Shown: positions 32,242 to 43,930 of the stretch, piece by piece
Numbering within the stretch: the stretch's first letter is position 1
Layout of the letters: the number at the start of each line of letters is the position of its first letter
DNA from: Astrothelium macrocarpum
Lineage: Eukaryota; Ascomycota; Dothideomycetes; Trypetheliales; Trypetheliaceae
DNA length: 64,000 bases
Direction: 5' to 3'
Assembly (NCBI GenBank): GCA_021030915.1
Contig: JAGEMR010000117.1
Location: 29,363 to 93,362, forward strand
Translations under genes and position numbers: made by a program
Notes under the pieces: model-generated
Database searches by the model: none
What the model saw: only the letters and a program-made list of their open reading frames with translations
Told to the model about the DNA's origin: nothing

Positions 32242-33709
32242 TCACATTGTACCAGACTTTCCCTTGCGCTTGACGAGTGCAGCATAAAACCTTGGATCCC
32301 AGTCGACGCACTGTAAGTATTCCCAATACATGCGAAGACCGGGTTCTTTGTCAGCATCAGCCTGTCAATATATCGTTAGATTTGAATTGAAAGAGATCAA
32401 CTATCGAGATATCCACTTATTCGCTTACCGTCTCGAACGCCTTGAGAATATTTTCTTTCTTCAGCATCTTAACTTTCATGATCGATTCCTTTTGCCATGC
32501 CTTAAGGCTCTTCATATACTTCTCAATGCTTTTGCGGGCGGCTTTGTCCGTCTCTGCATCCTCAGAAGGAAGTAGCCCTTCGTACTGAGGCGGTGGCCAA
32601 AAATGCTTCATGAGAGCATCGGTAAGCCACTGCGGTCGCGCTGATGAAGTGAGTAAGTCGGCCCAGTACCTACAATAACATGTGCCGTTAGTAATTTTAT
32701 TGAGCTAAAGCATTGGAAGCGCTTACATTTTTACGGTATCAGGAACAGCCTCAATCATTCTATCATAATCCAGCTTGTCACTCCAGCGACTTTGTGAGTA
32801 TGAGCCATAGTACACGAAAAGGTTGCTATTTTTCGCATCGAGCCATTTTGAAGCACGCACAAAGACTGGGATGTTGATGTAAGAAGGCCCTTCATCGTCA
32901 TCTTCATCATTGTCCTCGTTGAAGAATGTAGTCAGCTTCGCACCATGAGCACCAGGCCTATCGGGTAGATAAGGTTCAAACCGATCATCCAAGGCATACC
33001 ACGAGTACGAAGGTAGTTTAAGCCTTCTCTTGGCTGGCGGTGTATAGTAAAAGCTCGGACTATACTCTTCTCCACCCAGCATCGCTTGGAGAAAATCGAA
33101 ACTGAAAGTTTCCATCTTAGAGACATCAGGGATGAGGGATGCCTTCTCCGTATTGAGAGGCGCGAATCTACGAATAGTCAACGGCATCCAACCCGCTCCG
33201 TGGCGGGCAGGATCTTCGATGCTTGGCTTTGGTACATTGTCTTCTGTATTTACGAACCAATCCTCCGAATCGACGTTCCCGTTTTGATGTTCTGCAGTAG
33301 ACTTGGCGGAGAGGGACATATGAGCGTCCAAAGTTTGAGCCTTGATGTTTCCGGATGACTCAATGATAGGGCGGAATGTCACTGTCCAGCTGACTTTCTT
33401 GAGAGACTCTTCAATTGCCATTTTTTCACGCTTGAGCATCAGGACCTCTTCCGCAAGAACAGTGACATCGCGCGTAAGCTCCTTCATTGTCATTGGAGGA
33501 TCTTGGGGCTTGGTCTGCTCTCCAGGGAGATACTTGGGAGAAGAAGCAGTAGGAATTGGAGAGAAATTAGTCGCACCAGGATTAAGAGCTCCGGCACGAC
33601 GGTCGTGGAGTGTCGCTCCTTGCGTGGGGTTGCCGATCATGGTACTCTGGGCTACTTTAGACGCACCAGGGCCGATCAAAGCAGAAGGATCTGGCATTTT
33701 AATATCCAC
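32242..33709 (-). CDS. DUF6697-type protein of unknown function
   Basis: Three exons fit: 33709-32727, 32669-32429 and 32361-32242, giving 447 residues; the introns are 57 and 67 nt. Residues 70-110 form a short coiled coil (MKELTRDVTVLAEEVLMLKREK). From about residue 160 a folded domain has WMPLTIRRFAP, FYYTPPAKRRLKLPSYSWYAL and LFVYYGSYSQSRW. It ends WEYLQCVDWDPRFYAALVKRK, a pattern I associate with the fungal DUF6697 family. Other members have no established role. There is no signal peptide or membrane segment. The family name rests on memory of the motif pattern; the gene structure is well supported. Confidence 0.75.
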
Positions 33710-34822
33710 AAAAGATCCCCTAACCTGGAAATCGTGTCAAAGATGTTAGAAACGGGTTTTAAAAGCTATAGCTGCAATTTTCCCCACTCTAGCGTTAAAA
33801 TAACTAGCAGGAGTGGAGTTGAATGAGATTGATAGATAGATGCGAGGGTTTCATCATTATAGGGAGGACTGAGCCGAAAGTGAAAGTTAGAGCTGGTGCA
33901 GCCGATGTGAATACTTGCCTTGTGATTGTAGTAAGAAACTTCGATAGTCAGGCAAGTGCTTAGCTAGCACGAGCCCGAAAAGAAATAGGGGATGGTTCAA
34001 ATAGTGGAGAAGAGCGGTACGGTAATTAAATTGATCACATAAACAGAGAGGAAATTTCAAGTGACGGATTCAAGTTGGTCAAAGCAGGTGCCTGACCAGA
34101 CAATGGCTTGGCTGGGTTTCTACAGACGCGTGCTCATCGATTGGTCCTGTAGTTGAAACTTTCAAATGGATCACATCTGTTGGAGTGAACTTCCGATAGA
34201 CCTGACCATGTCCGAAGTCTTTCAAACAACGAAAAAAGGTACCGTGGAAAAGAGAGATCGAGGCAAAGCGTTGATTGGATAGCTACAGCATGGTACGTTG
34301 TGATTTCTGAAACGACTGTACCGAAAGGTGTGAGATTGCAAACGCCGTAAATACGTGAAGTTTTTGATGATGGTTTGGCTACCTTTCTACCTTTTTTTTT
34401 TTTTGCGGGATTACTCGGGAAGGAAAGAACAAATGGCAACCCATGACTTCGCGCTTGTGAATTGTGTGCTAGATACAACTAGGAAAGAATGCCATCGTGG
34501 ACGTGCTTTTGAACATGTTTGGAAGCACCGCTGATACTGAAAGGATGTTGCGATGAGTGATGGAACGATGAAACATTGATCGCGGGCCGGTCCGCTGCCA
34601 CAGCTGCCTCGTTGGGACTACGCGTAGCGCGCGTGGCGTATCAGACAGGGGTTACACCCTGCGTCATCGCCCGTTGAGACTGACAGCTCTGCGCGTGCAT
34701 CCGTCCCTACCAGAGATCGACAATGCCGAGCTGACTTTGAATCAAGACATTCATCCGTATGACACTCTACTCCTACATGCTGGCTGAGCGTTGATAGCTT
34801 TTGCTTTCTGCTCTGGCCCACA
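33710..34822. other. Divergent intergenic region
   Basis: About 1.1 kb between divergent DUF6697 and SAP30-type genes, expected to hold both promoters. It contains a T13 tract at about 34392-34404. No gene was recognised. Confidence 0.45.
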
Positions 34823-35476
34823 ATGCCTCCCTCCAAAACTCGCGCTTTGCAGGAAGACACAGTCACTGGCGTCAAAGAGAAGCACACTGGTGGACATGCC
34901 ACCAATGCCCGCGGAAGAAGAAACGGAACATTAGCCAGCGGAAGCACGCTCAAGGATGTCATTTCTTCAAGCGCGACAGGAGGTAGTGGTGCAGCTGGAA
35001 ACAATCCACACAACACCAGCGGTGGTTCCGGGGTAAGCACTCTACACACGTCCTCTTCTTTGTAGGCAACGCTGATCGGCTATTTGCACTTCACAGTTTT
35101 CATGGCCCAACGAAGACATCGAATTACTACATGTCTACCGTGACGTGTATCGCGTGGACTCGCCTTCGGCTTTCTATTCACCTCTCAACCAAGCTCTCCT
35201 GACCAACCCTGGCATCGGTCGGCATTCTCCTACAATGGCGCGTCGGAAAGGGAAGACAAAGGTCAGCAAAGAACAATTGGCCTTATCCGTCCGAAAACAC
35301 TTCAATGGACTTGCAGTCAGCGAAACTGAGGTCATAGTGGACATGATGTACAAAATCCGGTCTAAAGGTATGCTGGCAATTTTAAAAAACCTGCCTCTCT
35401 GAGTTGTGGCTTACGTCGAATGACAGACAGAGCGTTCAGAATGAAATTTGCACCGTCACGGAACAAGAAGGAGTAA
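34823..35476 (+). CDS. SAP30-type Sin3-binding protein
   Basis: Three exons fit: 34823-35032, 35097-35367 and 35427-35476, giving 176 residues, with introns of 64 and 59 nt. The first 70 residues are disordered and Gly/Ser-rich. The rest matches the Sin3-binding domain of fungal SAP30-like proteins: WPNEDIELLHVYRDVYRVD, SPLNQALLTNPGIGRHSPTMARRKGK, and a C-terminal VSETEVIVDMMYKIRSKDRAF. SAP30 bridges the Sin3 scaffold and the Rpd3-type histone deacetylase and takes part in transcriptional repression. The third exon supplies only 17 residues but completes the conserved tail. Confidence 0.85.
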
Positions 35477-36060
35477 ATAAGGATTGGCATAAATGAACAG
35501 CCTGTCACATGTAGCATTTGGTCATATCAAGCGATAATTGCATTGGCGGAGTTATGATGTTGGGCAATTGCATGCGGTAAGGTTCGGATGTCTTGGATAA
35601 TGCGGTACAACCCAATTTACGCTTAATTCTACTTGAAGACACCTTTCAGGGTTTAGACTCATTATTAGGGAATTTCTACGTGAAATCAATTCTCAAGTCT
35701 GCTCTCATTGGACTGTAGCTGAGCCAAAAGACAATATCTGCAAGGCAATCCCCTTCAACGCCACGTAGCTTATATGAATACCAGAATGCTTATTCAATGG
35801 GAGAGTACAGTCTTGAGCCTTCTCTGCTAGCCAAATTATCAGGGTTGTTAGCAAAGGCTCGCTACCCACTTAACACGGTGATGCAATCCAGAAACTTCCA
35901 GAGCATGATGCCTATCGCTGCGTCGTTGGTCCGAGCGTCTTGAAATTTTGGGCCCTTGGATGACAATCGTCAACACCCTACTGCTTTTTGTCTCTACCTT
36001 TGTCAAAAACATTTGTAGCGTCTTCGATCTCTCTGCAACGCAGCTGTTGTATTGAGAAGA
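35477..36060. other. Intergenic
   Basis: About 580 bp between same-strand genes, presumably the MDJ1 promoter. Nothing specific was recognised. Confidence 0.4.
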
Positions 36061-37734
36061 ATGAGTCTTGCTGCTCCAGCCTTTCCCACCAAAGTTGGGA
36101 TCCCTCTTCGCATAATCGCAACTGCATCACGACCTTGCCCAAGACACGACCGGCAACAGTATTCTCATCAGCAAAAGAACATATCCTACATATCTAGTCC
36201 ACAAACATCTTCTACTAGGCCTGCAGCGAGAAAATGGGTCATTCCAAAGTTACAAGCCTCCGTACGAGTAAGTCAACTCTTAGTAATCATATTCATTTCC
36301 TGTCAAGCTTACACCCCTATGTAGTCATTCCATTCAACATCATCCTTGGCCGCCACCAAAGACCCATATCAAGTGCTCGGCATCAATAAGAATGCTTCGT
36401 CCTCCGAGATAAAAAAGGCATACTACAGCCTTGCAAAAAAATACCATCCAGACACGAACAAGGAAGCCTCGGCAAAGGAGAAGTTTGGCGATGCTCAGAG
36501 CGCATACGAAATGCTTTCAGATCCAAAGAAGAAGGAAGCTTGGGACCAATACGGTGCAGCGGCATTCGACGGTGGGGCAGGTTTTGGCGCTGGAAATGCC
36601 GGCCCAGGAGGTAATCCATTTGCTGGCTTTGGTGGCGCAGGGGGTTTCGCGGCAGATTTTGGTGGCTTTGATGACTTGTTTAGCGCATTTGGCGCTGGTG
36701 GAAGAAGAGGCAAAGGTGGGCGGGCATCACCATTTCAAGAAGAAATCTTGGTGGGAGAAAACATCGAGGTTCAGACAAACATTTCATTTATGGATGCCGC
36801 CAAGGGCACGAGCAAGGATATTGTCATTACTCCGTTTGTGCAGTGCAGGACTTGTAAGGGGAATGGACTGAAGAAAGGGGCACAGAGGCAGGCTTGTCAA
36901 AGATGCGATGGAACGGGAACAAGAGTTCATTTCATGCAGGGTGGCTTTCAGATGGCGAGTACTTGCGAGGCTTGCGGCGGCCAAGGAGTTACCATACCTC
37001 CTGGTTCCTCATGCGGAACCTGCAACGGAAATGGAGTGGTGAGGGAAAGGAAGACTGTTCGTGTCGACATTCCTGGAGGTGTTGAAGATGGTATGAGATT
37101 GCGAGTCTCAGGAGAAGGCGACGCACCTCCAACCGGATCGGCCGTAAACCCGGGTGCACGCACAACAAGTGGAGATCTCTACGTTTTCATCAGAGTCACG
37201 CCAGATCAAAAGTTCAGCCGCGCTGGCTCTGATGTCCTTTACACGGCCACAATACCCCTGACAACTGCTATATTAGGAGGCGAAATCAAAGTTCCAACCT
37301 TGGACAGCGAGGTAAAAGTAAAGGTGGCCACGGGTACTGGGACAGGGGACAGAATTACGCTCTCGGGAATGGGCATGAAGAAGCTGAGTGGGCGCAGAGC
37401 TGGGAACGGTGACCTCCGTGTGGACTTTAAAGTGCAGATGCCAAAATATCTGAGTGCCAATCAAAGAACAATTGTGGAAATGCTTGCAGAAGAGATGGGA
37501 GACAAAACGGCAAAGCGGGTCATGAACTTTGGAAGCGCAAATTCCCAGTCAGACCCGTCTTCAAATGCAGACTCGCACAAGAACGAGGGCTTTCTCAAGT
37601 CGGCATGGCATAGCTTGACTGGACAGCATAGCCACACGAGTGAAGAGCCGCCACCAAAGCAAGACCAGAAAAAATCCGAAACCAATCAAACCCAGTCAGA
37701 AAACGAACCAAAGAAGGCGTCAGGATCTGGATGA
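36061..37734 (+). CDS. MDJ1: Mitochondrial DnaJ chaperone Mdj1
   Basis: Two exons fit, 36061-36267 and 36325-37734, joined by a 57-nt intron, giving 538 residues. Exon 1 encodes a Ser/Arg-rich mitochondrial presequence ending in RSFHSTSSLA, a typical cleavage region. The J domain follows (DPYQVLGINKNAS, with the HPD tripeptide in KKYHPD). Then comes a Gly/Phe-rich linker and four zinc-binding CxxCxGxG repeats (CRTCKGNG, CQRCDGTG, CEACGGQG, CGTCNGNG). The type I DnaJ C-terminal domains and a charged tail complete it. Mdj1 stimulates matrix Hsp70 (Ssc1) in protein folding and mtDNA maintenance. Without the first exon the targeting signal would be lost. Confidence 0.94.
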
Positions 37735-38702
37735 AAACGATTCCGCTCTATTTTGGAGTGCACTATACGTGATACCATGGTGCACTCTTTTCGGCAGGGA
37801 TAGAATTGGCGTTGAATTGAGTTTATCAGCATTTGCATCAGCGGAATGTTTGGATGGTCGACTTCATGTGTACCATTTTTTAATTCTCCCAAAGTTCATA
37901 TGTAGAGTAGCGTTTGCTGTAGACTCTCCATTCTCCCAAGCAAGCCACTATTGGCGCTTATTTATCAGGTCCTCCCTGTCCGACATTAGTGGCTGCAATG
38001 TGCTTCCTAGTGGAAACATCGACAACCAACCAAACCTCGAATTCGGCGGGTTTTCCAGCACACGCGCCTTGTATCAGACGCTCATGCACGCCACCGAGGC
38101 AAAGGGGATCTTCCCGATTCTTCTAATGGTCGCGAAGATTCGATGTTTCACTGTTGCATGCGCTGTGTAAAGCATTGAAACAACTTCTTCCATTCCCATC
38201 CCAACAGTACTTGACTATCGCCATCCAAGGCGAATTTTCTAGTCATATAGGCATAAATGTGCAGCGATGGATTAAATATCTAACGTGGACATGTCGCTGA
38301 CCGGACCTTGCACAAGCTGCCCGTCAATTACGCGGTAACACTGGTAATCCCAACAACCTGGTCCGACCCGTGACGTACACGCGGAATACTGCGAATATAG
38401 GTACCATACACTTCGTCTCTTGACACCGCGTAAACGACCTTTGGACGGCCGGAACAAAGATTTGCGAACGATTCCAGATCCCTATTCATGACAAACAGAT
38501 CCGCTTCAATATCCTGCGCCCTGTCTTGCCACGCTGAATGACCCGACTCGACCTGCGAACTTTCGAATTTAACCCGATGAATGTCTCTACAGTGCTCTAT
38601 ACAGCGGGTGCCTAAATACATATCATCTATCACGAATATATCTTGCTGAGCTGGGATTCATTGCTATTTGACTGAGAGCTGCTGGTGGCGGCACATCTCA
38701 GG
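37735..38702. other. Intergenic
   Basis: About 970 bp between MDJ1 and BRO1. A minus-strand frame of 101 codons at 38328-38633 has no recognisable motif. The region presumably holds the BRO1 promoter. Confidence 0.4.
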
Positions 38703-41700
38703 ATGAGCGCTATGCAAGTTCCCATGCTTTCGAGTCCGCTCAAACAGACAAATGAGATAGATTGGATAGCTCCTCTGAAAGGCTACATAAGGCAGACATA
38801 TGGAGATGATCCCGAACGGTATGCAGAGGAATGCGCGACGCTCAATCGATTACGGCAAGACATGCGGGGGGCCGGTAAGGACAGTGCAGCTGGAAGAGAT
38901 TTGTTGTACAGATATTATGGGCAGCTGGAACTGTTAGACTTGAGATTTCCGGTGGACGAGAATCACATCAAAATATCTTTCACATGGTACGTCCTTGGAA
39001 CAGCGCAGTATATGTTGTCCAAATGCTAAGCACGATACTCTTAGGTTTGATGCCTTCACTCACAAACCGACCTCCCAATATTCCCTTGCATACGAGAAGG
39101 CCTCCATCATTTTCAACATCTCTGCTGTGCTCTCTTGCCATGCTGCATACCAAAATCGCCATGAAGACACCGGTCTTAAGACTGCCTACCATTCCTTCCA
39201 AGCCTCCGCAGGAATGTTCACTTACATCAATGAGAATTTCCTACACGCTCCTTCAACCGATTTAAGTCGAGATACAGTGAAAACATTGATCGCGATCATG
39301 TTGGCGCAGGCTCAAGAAGTATTTCTAGAAAAGCAGATTGCTGATGGGAAAAAGGTGGGACTACTAGCAAAGTTGGCAAGTCAAGCAGCATACTTGTATT
39401 CACAAGCCCTGGAGGGAGTATTGGAAAATGTCACAAAAGCTGTGTTTGAAAAGGTTTGGTCGCTGGTGACACAGGTAAGCCTCTGGAGGGCAGGGAAAAC
39501 ATTTGACAAAAATTTACGGACTGTAAATATGAGCTAACGCAATTTCAGATCAAAGTCAACTACATGTCTGCAGTGGCACAATATTACCAAGCACTTGCTG
39601 ATGACGATGCAAACTCTCACGGCGCTGCAATAAGCAGATTGCAAGTTGCGGAGAACCAGGCAAGAGATGCAAACAGGACAGCCAATTCTTTTCCATCATC
39701 TGTCCCATCCAACTCAAATCTCACTTCTGATACCGGATCGGTACTCGCAGATTTGACCAAGCGTCATCTAGCGAACATTCAAGAGAAGCTCGCGGAGTTA
39801 ATTAAAGACAACGATTTCATATATCATCAGCCAATTCCAGCAGAATCTTCACTGCAGTCGATACCGAAACTTCCAGCCGCGAAAGCAATTCCTGTCAGTG
39901 AACTGTACCAAGGTCAAGATATTCAGCGGATAATAGGACCAGATATTTTCCAGAAGATTGTGCCCATGTCAGTAACGGAATCTGCAAGTCTGTATGATGA
40001 GGAGAAAGCAAAGCTAGTGCGGGCCGAGTCCGAGGCCTGTGAGGTGGCAAATGATGAAATGGCTGCAAGTTTGGACTACTTGAAATTGCCTGGCAGTCTC
40101 AACATTTTAAAGGGAGGCATGGATCAAGAAAATGCCGTAGACGATGAGTTTCGGAAATGGTGTGAAGATGTTGCAGGCCATGAACAATTTGGGAAGGCAT
40201 TTGACCAGCTGACAAAGGACAAGTCTAATGTCATTGGTCTCCTGGATCAAAGCATGAAGCAACTGGACATGGAAGAGAGTGTTTGCGAAAAAATGCGGTC
40301 GAAATATGGCGCAGACTGGACGCAACAGCCCAGTTCAAGGCTGACTGCGACATTACGCAATGATATCAAGAACTATCGGGGCGCAATTGATGAAGCTAGT
40401 ACAAGCGATGCGCAGCTTTTCAGCACATTTCGACAGTATGAAACAGATTTCGATGAAATGCGGTCGGCTGGTGACACAGATGAGGCTGATGTGTTGTACC
40501 AACGAGCGATGATCAAGGCTGGCGCAGCCAGAGGAAAAGACAAAGCTGGCACGCCAGGCGCTGCAGAGGGCAATCTTTTGGATGACGACTATAGTGACAG
40601 CGGACCAAGTGTTGCGGAGCAGATCTCCAAAGTCGAAGAGCTCATGCGAAAATTGAACCTGATTAAAAAAGAGCGGATGCAGGTCCTAAAGGATCTCAAA
40701 GACAAGGTAAGGAATTCTAAATAATGCGTAATGCATTCTCCTTGCTGATGATAACAAAGGTTCATAATGATGATATTTCAAACGTCCTGATATTAAACAA
40801 GAGGTCCATCTCCAATCAGGAACAACAGCTATTCAAAGCAGAGCTAGAAAAATTCAGACCACAGCAAACCCGAATACTTCAAGCAAGACATAAGCAAAGC
40901 TCGCTTATGAAAGAGCTTACCAAGACATATAATGACCTTCTACAAGACAAGAGGGTTCGATCGGAACAAAATAAATATGAAAGTTTCTCGAGGCAGAGGA
41001 ATTCTGTTATGACGAGATACCGCAAGATCTACCAAGCCTTCAACGATCTCATCCAGGGACTTCTTCGAGCTCAGAGTTTCTACTCCGAGATGAAAGAGAC
41101 AGTTGAGAGCCTACACAAGAACGTCGATACGTTTGTGAATAATCGAAGATCCGAAGGTGGTCAACTTCTGAGTGCCATCGAAAACGCCAAGGCCAGTGCT
41201 GGTGGCGTGCAGGCAGACAAGGAGCGCGAGCGGCTAAAAGAACTCATGGACCGCATGTCCATGGATCCATCCAAGTCTCCAGGTGGCCAAAGCCAAAGCT
41301 CATCGCAGCGACCGCCCTCACTTCCTCATTCAAACTCTTATAACTCCTCTCACAACGCCGCAGCATCTCCACCAGTCCCTTCACCTCGATATCCGTCTGT
41401 CAAGCCACCATCGCAATACGGACAATCCCCACCCGTGCCCCACGGCCACCAACACACTTTCTCTCAATCTACCACCAATTCCAACGGCTCGTTTCAAGCC
41501 TCGCCTCCTCGCCGCGAATCCTTTCAACACAATCTATCCTCCCTACCACCTCGAGAGCCGTACAATCCCAACACGTACGGCCAAATCTCTCCGCCGGCAA
41601 CCCAACAATACTTCAACCCACCTCCTCCACAGATCCCCCCCAACCAGTATCCCTATCAACAGCAACAACCACCAAGCCACACTCCCCAACCGCCTCACTT

Positions 41701-41980
41701 CCAGCCGCCACCACCATCACACACCCCACAACCCCCGCAGTACTCGCAACCTCCCCAAGTTCAACAGCAACAACAGCCATATATGCCACAAGGCTACATC
41801 CCGCCACCTCCTCCGCCGGGCCCGCCTCCAGTAAACCAGGATTTCTCCGCCATCACGGCGTCCAGCTATCCGTCGGGCCCGGGTGGATGGGCGCAAAGCG
41901 CACAGCCGCGGCGAGAGGCTGCGAAGCAGGCGCAAGGTGGTGGAGGAGATCCTTGGGCGGGGTTGAGTGGGTGGAAGTGA
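38703..41980 (+). CDS. BRO1: Bro1, ESCRT-III-associated vacuolar sorting protein
   Basis: Four exons fit: 38703-38986, 39045-39474, 39549-40706 and 40760-41980, giving 1030 residues. The BRO1 domain occupies about residues 5-390 (MLSSPLKQTNEIDWIAPL; FTHKPTSQYSLAYEKASIIF; AQAQEVFLEKQI). The coiled V domain follows (LRNDIKNYRGAIDEAS; VEELMRKLNLIKKER; FSRQRNSVMTRYRKIYQAF). The last 240 residues are Pro/Gln/Ser/Tyr-rich and should bind Doa4 and ubiquitin-pathway partners. The N-terminus resembles Bro1 rather than its paralogue PalA/Rim20. Bro1 recruits the deubiquitinase Doa4 to endosomes and links ESCRT-III to cargo sorting. Introns are 53-74 nt. The 3' flank carries two tandem hairpins. Confidence 0.93.
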
Positions 41981-43930
41981 GGTGAGGTTTGGGGGGGGAA
42001 GATTAGAGTTGCATCTGTTTCCAGTAAGGGAGGGAAAGGGGCGGTGATCGGTGAGAAGGGAGTCTGTTTTGCGGAAAACAGCATGCGCGAGTTGAGAAGC
42101 GAGAAGGAGCTATTTTGCGGGAAAATAGCATGCTTAAGTTAGAGAGCGAGAAGATGATGTGGTTAGTGTGGGTAATACAAGGTCTTCAATAAACAGGAAT
42201 TGATTTCGTGTGCGCGCCGTATGTGTGGTATTGTGATTTTGCTATACCCAAAGTCCTCGATCAGTGCTGCTCCTGCCTATTCCTTCCTAGGCGCAGCACA
42301 CAGATGCACACCATTACAGACGATCGTAAATTATATCTCTCGCAGCTGTCTCCCTAAGAATCTCAGCGTGAGAAAAAAATCTTTCCATATATCCAGTGAA
42401 GCAAGTGATTGGTCATATTGATGTGCTTCTATTATAAAAGTGGGGATTAGGTAGTACAGGTTTAAACTTTAAATCAACGGTCAAAACCTAAGAGCACGTC
42501 ATTGTTAGCTAGTTTTTTAGAGCAATCTGAGTTCAGGTAATGATATTATCATAAAACTATGCAAATACTCATAGACTTATCTTCGAGAGGCTTCCAGCAG
42601 CCTCACCACATCTATGATTGGTGCGGCACATCAGGATTGTCTCTTGTTGCTGTCTTAAATAGAATCGAATGATCGATTCCCTGAATGCACGTTTCAATAA
42701 AAATTATCAACACACCGCTATGCACCCGATCATTAGGATCCCTGTCCTTATTTCCTGATATCGAGCCAATTGAGGAAGACCACTATACAAAAAACGGGTA
42801 TTAGAACCGGGATCAGACCCAAATGGTCAGAAGTTTAAGCTTGGTTGTAGGACCTGAGCGTTAAACCCTAGTCTCTGCTGGAGTACAGTCATTTGAAAAA
42901 TCATATGATTTGCCTTGTTTCTCATTTACTCCACAGCCATGTATCGATCTTCGCTGATTGCGTGAGGCATTTCAAAGCCCCCGAAAACAAGAAAGAATAG
43001 GATTGGTGCACATTGGACAATTGCTGCAACCAAATTCATTTTTGATGTGCAAAAAGCAGATAAGATGGACTGACCCGAGTGCCGCGTTTTTGGAATTGCT
43101 CTAAAGGGCATGCCGGGTCATCCGTGCATTGCGTCTTGGCGTGTCAGCCAGGCAGACCCATCAGAAACAGCTGGAATATTAAGCTAGCAGGAAGCGGACT
43201 GAAGTGCAGACGCGAGATGCTATGATAGGCATTTGAAGGAATGTTGGCGGCGGATGGGTGCCGTTCCGCACGGGGGGCGGATATGTCGGTCTGCCACCTC
43301 CCAACCATCTTCTACCTGGTTCATGTCTGATCCTTGGAGATGTTGGATACTCCAGAGTCTGACTAATTGCTTGCGCGGCCTCGAATATTACATTGAAAAA
43401 GAAGAAATAAAAATTCAAAAACTTGATGAAGTTAGGTTTAATTATGTGGTGAAGGATGAAGGTAAACATGCGCTAATGATTTTCCGTCACGAAATCACGA
43501 TTGAGAACTGATGAGAGGTGCCTTTGTACAGTCAGTTATCGCCAATGTCCGCATAGGCTCTGATCTGCTGCAGGGACACTATTGCGGTAGGAAACTCGGT
43601 AGGCGTCGTCTGATGGCAAGGGATGCATGTTCAGCCTCCACATTCGTCCACCTACCTTGAAGAGATAGGTGCCTTGAAGTGACATATAGCCCAAGCATTT
43701 TCCCCTGAAGCACTGTGTAAATAAGAGCTGACAGGCTTCGTTAAATACGATTGGTTGCCTGCCGGGCAAATAAGCCATGCATTTCTTTTTACTCTGTCCC
43801 CGTGTCCACCATGGCTTAAGATTTCGTAAAACGCCGTCACAGTATAGCCTCACTATATAGACAAGAAAAGTTGTGTTTCTTGTCTAGCATATATCTTATT
43901 CCATCATCTGAGAAGACTAGTCAGAGAGTC
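41981..43930. other. Intergenic, 3' flank of BRO1 and accessory spacer
   Basis: Almost 2 kb without a recognised gene. The first 150 bases include the twin hairpins. A tRNA-like but unconvincing stretch lies at 42793-42870. A plus-strand frame of 92 codons at 43233-43511 has no motif. Confidence 0.45.
42064..42133 (+). repeat. Two tandem hairpins with a covarying base pair
   Basis: Two copies 46 bp apart each have a perfect 7-bp stem and a GCGG or GCGGG loop. In the first, CTGTTTT (42064-42070) pairs with AAAACAG (42075-42081); in the second, CTATTTT (42110-42116) pairs with AAAATAG (42122-42128). Each runs into GCATGC and a similar purine-rich tail (GAGAAGCGAGAAG and GAGAGCGAGAAG). The two copies differ at a G-C pair that is A-T in the other, so pairing is kept. 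They start 84 bp after the BRO1 stop and probably lie in its 3' UTR. Confidence 0.7.

Noticed and set aside
38328..38633. 101-codon minus-strand frame between MDJ1 and BRO1
   Set aside because: It has no family motif and overlaps the expected BRO1 promoter. Frames of this length arise by chance in this window.
42793..42870. tRNA-like stretch on the minus strand, with B-box-like GGTTCTAATACC and A-box-like TTTAACGCTCAGG
   Set aside because: Neither the T arm nor the anticodon arm folds into proper stems and there is no acceptor stem. At most a decayed tRNA relic.
43233..43511. 92-codon plus-strand frame with a charged C-terminal half
   Set aside because: The latter half looks protein-like, but there is no recognisable domain, start context or partner exon.
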